From: CAZSLI01 sp964607705
Lineage (GTDB): Bacteria; Actinomycetota; Coriobacteriia; Anaerosomatales; PHET01
Direction: 5' to 3'
Assembly (NCBI GenBank): GCA_964607705.1
Contig: CAZSLI010000006.1
Span: 49,313 to 113,312 of the forward strand
DNA length: 64,000 nt
Under the pieces are notes generated by a model that saw only the letters and a program-made list of their open reading frames with translations, was not told the DNA's origin and ran no database searches. Made by a program: the position numbers and the translations under genes. Positions 61,831 through 64,000 of the stretch are shown piece after piece. Positions within the stretch are counted from its first letter, which is position 1. Each line of letters opens with the position of its first letter.

Positions 61831-62234
61831 TCGCTTGCGGCCTCGTGCGCTCCTTCGAGCGGGTATACACAAGGTGTTATCGCAGGGATCCTTGATAACC
61901 GGAGACTCGACCGGGCAGGCAGAGGAAGGCAGTGCACGGCGGACAGTTGAGTCGGTAGTACGTCACTGGTTCGTCGGTTCGGGCCGATCGCCGAAGGGGC
62001 GACGGTCAGTTCGTTTGGTTAGACACCGTGCGCCCGCCAGGCAGAAGCTCGTGCACTGACGAGGATGCGGAACGCCAGATCCAGAGCAAACGGCGTCCAA
62101 GAGTCCTTGAGGATAGCCTTTTGGAGGGGTTTCACGAGCTAGCGAAGGCCTCCCGGTGACATAGCTCGGCAATCGAACATTGGTGGCCGAGTAACAACAG
62201 GAAAGGCGGGCCCGAGCGATTGGGACCCGTCTTT
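61831..62234 (+). other. Structured non-coding gap ending in a terminator-like hairpin
   Basis: About 400 bases with no convincing protein frame on either strand. GGGTATACACAAGG near 61860 partly repeats the operator region upstream of the selenoprotein gene. At the right end AAAGGCGGGCCC (62202-62213) pairs with GGGACCCGTCTTT (62222-62234, one bulge). The hairpin is symmetric enough to work on either strand. A non-coding RNA or relic is possible; no family is recognised. Confidence 0.35.
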
Positions 62235-62290
62235 CCACGTGTAGCGGGCCCCCGGACGAAACGGGGGAGTTCCGTTCCTGCGTTCCCTGC

Positions 62291-62296
62291 TATACT
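62291..62296 (+). promoter_or_regulatory. Putative -10 of tRNA-Ala
   Basis: TATACT lies 11 bases before the mature tRNA 5' end; the -35 is poor. Confidence 0.55.
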
Positions 62297-62307
62297 GGCG
62301 CGCGCAC

Positions 62308-62383
62308 GGGGACGTAGCTCAGCTGGGAGAGCATCGGCTTTGCAAGCCGAGGGTCGAGGGTTCGAGCCCCTTCGTCTCCACCA
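62308..62383 (+). tRNA. tRNA-Ala (anticodon TGC)
   Basis: 76 bases including CCA. The acceptor GGGGACG pairs with CGTCTCC with one G.U. The anticodon loop is TTTGCAA, and the T arm GGGTTCGAGCCCC is canonical. Confidence 0.97.
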
Positions 62384-62394
62384 ATGTGAACTTC

Positions 62395-62430
62395 GGGACC
62401 GGCCTCGGGAGGGGCCGGTCCCATCTTGTT
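62395..62430 (+). terminator. Terminator after tRNA-Ala
   Basis: A perfect 10-bp stem GGGACCGGCC (62395-62404) / GGCCGGTCCC (62413-62422) is followed by ATCTTGTT. Confidence 0.8.
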
Positions 62431-62584
62431 CGGCCCGCCGTTGTTCGGACGACGCGCGACTTCATGACGCGGCTGGCGCGACGACTCGCAGACATCGCCC
62501 GTCATACACGCCCAACCGTTAGCGGTATGCGGCCCCTCGGGAACACTCAGCAGGTAAGCGTCGTGCCGACGAAGGGTGAGCGCG

Positions 62585-63136
62585 ATGTACCAGGACGATG
62601 AGAGCAACGTGTGGCCCGAGAAGGAGCAACACGTCTTCGAAGAGAAGTTGGAGCGCGACGGCGGGGTCTTCATCGAGCCGCAGCACATGCAGCGGGACTG
62701 CAACCAGCCCGATGCCGAATGCGGTACCGACGAGTATGCCGAGGACCCGTACTCGATCGACAATCGAACCGGCACGGTGGACGACCTCACCTACTCGATG
62801 GGGGTCGAGTTGCCGAACGCCGCCGATCTGCATCTGGTGCCTGAGGGAGGCACGAGTCAGCGCGGTCCCGCAGCCCGCGATGAAGAGCCGGAACGAGAGC
62901 TCGGGGAGCTCGAGGCGCGCGACACGTGGCGCCATCAGCGCCCGCTCATCGAGGAGGACGTCGACGACGGTATCAAGATGCCGGTCGGCACGAGCGACGA
63001 GGAGGCCGAACGTATCCTCGATACGATGGGCGACGAGTCCTCGGACGCCATCCCAACGGGCAGCGAGGCCGGCTCCGCGACGGGCAGCCCCACGTCCGAA
63101 CCGGAGCACGGCGGATTCCAGGAGCGAACTGACTAG
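62585..63136 (+). CDS. Acidic soluble protein of unknown function
   Basis: 183 residues from the ATG at 62585, 8 bases after GAAGGG; a GTG at 62576 sits too close to that site. The protein is strongly acidic, with no membrane segment. A few ordered-looking stretches (DPYSIDNRTGTVDDLTYSMG, IKMPVGTSDEEAERILDTMG) lie among low-complexity Glu/Asp/Ser/Gly sequence, and the last 30 residues are Ser/Thr/Gly-rich and likely disordered. It contains two cysteines near the N-terminus. I recognise no family; codon use and ribosome site support that it is real. Confidence 0.7.
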   Translation: MYQDDESNVWPEKEQHVFEEKLERDGGVFIEPQHMQRDCNQPDAECGTDEYAEDPYSIDNRTGTVDDLTYSMGVELPNAADLHLVPEGGTSQRGPAARDEEPERELGELEARDTWRHQRPLIEEDVDDGIKMPVGTSDEEAERILDTMGDESSDAIPTGSEAGSATGSPTSEPEHGGFQERTD

Positions 63137-63218
63137 CAAGCCGCACCCCGACAGGCGTAACCTGCTGTCTCAACGCTCGCGTGGCGCGAGATGTCCAGGA
63201 CCTTGATCGGGGAGTGAG

Positions 63219-64000
63219 ATGGCTGGAGTAAAACGGTTGCTCTTGGGCAACCCGCTCCACAACAGGGAAGCGGCCCATCAGCGGCTGGGCAAGCCGGTCG
63301 CGCTTGCGGTTCTATCGAGCGACGCGATGTCTTCTGTGGCGTACGGCCCTCAGGAGATAATGCTGATGCTCGCCTTGGCGGGCACAGGCGCCCTGCACCT
63401 GACGTTCCCCATTTCCATCGCCATCGGAACGCTGCTCGTGATCGTCGTCATCTCGTACCTGCAGACGATCCGCGAGTATCCCGGCGGCGGCGGCTCCTAC
63501 ATCGTGGCCAAGGAGAACCTGGGAATCTGGCCCGGCCTCATCGCCGGCGCCTCCCTGTTGGTCGACTACATCCTCACCGTCGCCGTCTCCATCTCGGCCG
63601 CTGTCGCGGCCATCACATCTGCCTTCCCGCAAACCCGTCCGTTCACGGTGGAGATGGCGGTCGCCTTCGTGGTGCTCTTGGCGATCGCCAACCTGAGAGG
63701 GGTGCGCGAGTCCGGTTCGCTTTTCGCGCCGCCCACGTATGCCTTCATCATCCTTCTCGGCTACATGGTGATCGTCGGCCTGATGCGATTCGTGACAGGG
63801 GATCCTTTCGTGGTGCCGCCCCCCGAGCACGGCATCGAGGCAACACAGGCGCTCACGCTATTTCTGCTGCTCAAGGCGTTTGCCTCGGGGTGCGCTGCGA
63901 TGACTGGGGTCGAGGCGATCGCCAACGGAGTCCAGCTGTTCAAGAAGCCCGAGGCGCGCAACGCACAGATCACGATGACTTGGATGGGCGGAATCCTTCT
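63219..64000 (+). CDS. KimA/YdaO-like APC-family permease (3' end cut by window edge)
   Basis: At least 260 residues from the ATG at 63219 (GGGGAG upstream); open to the edge. The N-terminus GNPLHNREAAHQRLGKP followed by LSSDAMSSVAYGPQEIM, then YPGGGGSYIVAKENLG and LVDYILTVAVSISA, matches the KimA/YdaO branch of the APC superfamily rather than typical amino-acid permeases. B. subtilis KimA is a high-affinity K+/H+ symporter inhibited by c-di-AMP. The 82-base leader is too short for a ydaO riboswitch and none is seen. Substrate K+ is inferred. Confidence 0.85.
   Translation, partial: MAGVKRLLLGNPLHNREAAHQRLGKPVALAVLSSDAMSSVAYGPQEIMLMLALAGTGALHLTFPISIAIGTLLVIVVISYLQTIREYPGGGGSYIVAKENLGIWPGLIAGASLLVDYILTVAVSISAAVAAITSAFPQTRPFTVEMAVAFVVLLAIANLRGVRESGSLFAPPTYAFIILLGYMVIVGLMRFVTGDPFVVPPPEHGIEATQALTLFLLLKAFASGCAAMTGVEAIANGVQLFKKPEARNAQITMTWMGGIL

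Noticed and set aside
61963..62238. 91-codon minus-strand frame before tRNA-Ala
   Set aside because: Arg/Pro/Ser composition, no ribosome site and no family resemblance; the region ends in a terminator-like hairpin instead.
63137..63218. c-di-AMP (ydaO) riboswitch ahead of the KimA-like gene
   Set aside because: Only 82 bases are available and no conserved ydaO motif is visible.

Overview
High-GC bacterial chromosome carrying the replication origin. The gene set (tandem WYL regulators of the PafB/PafC type, GTG/TTG starts, dnaA-dnaN-recF-DUF721-gyrB-gyrA, no mnmE/mnmG next to rsmG) fits an Actinomycetota. Reverse rubrerythrin, bacteriohemerythrin, FeoAB, Fe-S type L-serine dehydratase and a selenoprotein suggest an anaerobe or microaerophile, perhaps of a Coriobacteriia-like lineage; the taxonomic placement is inference. 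No insertion sequence, phage or CRISPR array was seen.

Left part (1-22.5 kb): an edge-truncated coiled-coil membrane protein coupled to a PAS kinase that lacks its phospho-acceptor histidine; a candidate C-rich sRNA; pafB-pafC; a DinG-type helicase with an exonuclease domain; the two L-serine dehydratase subunits separated by an oppositely oriented feoA-feoB-zinc-ribbon operon; a manganese (yybP-ykoY) riboswitch ahead of a P-type ATPase and a soluble kinase; hemerythrin, ddl, an MFS exporter, an HtrA protease, reverse rubrerythrin and rlmN.

Origin region (22.5-46 kb): leftward genes are addA, addB, ytxH-like, parB, parA, rsmG (start overlapping a parS site), jag/khpB, yidC, yidD, rnpA and rpmH. 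A DnaA-box-rich origin follows (about 34.6-35.2 kb), then rightward an unusual GHKL-ATPase plus winged-helix gene, dnaA, a second DnaA-box cluster, dnaN, recF, a DUF721/DciA gene, gyrB, a small membrane protein, gyrA and a HAD phosphatase. Divergent transcription from the origin is as expected for bidirectional replication.

Right part (46-64 kb): a MacA/MacB-like ABC export system, a BFN-domain protein, YjbQ, tRNA-Ile, an orphan membrane protein, a 2936-residue cyclic beta-1,2-glucan synthase-like enzyme, an exported rhodanese-thioredoxin protein, tRNA-Ala, an acidic orphan and the start of a KimA-like permease. The most notable item is the rhodanese-thioredoxin gene (61062-61760): an in-frame TGA sits at the first position of the thioredoxin active site (U-P-T-C), is followed by a SECIS-like hairpin, and the promoter spacer holds a CsoR/CstR-type palindrome. 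I read it as a selenoprotein that ordinary annotation would split into two genes.
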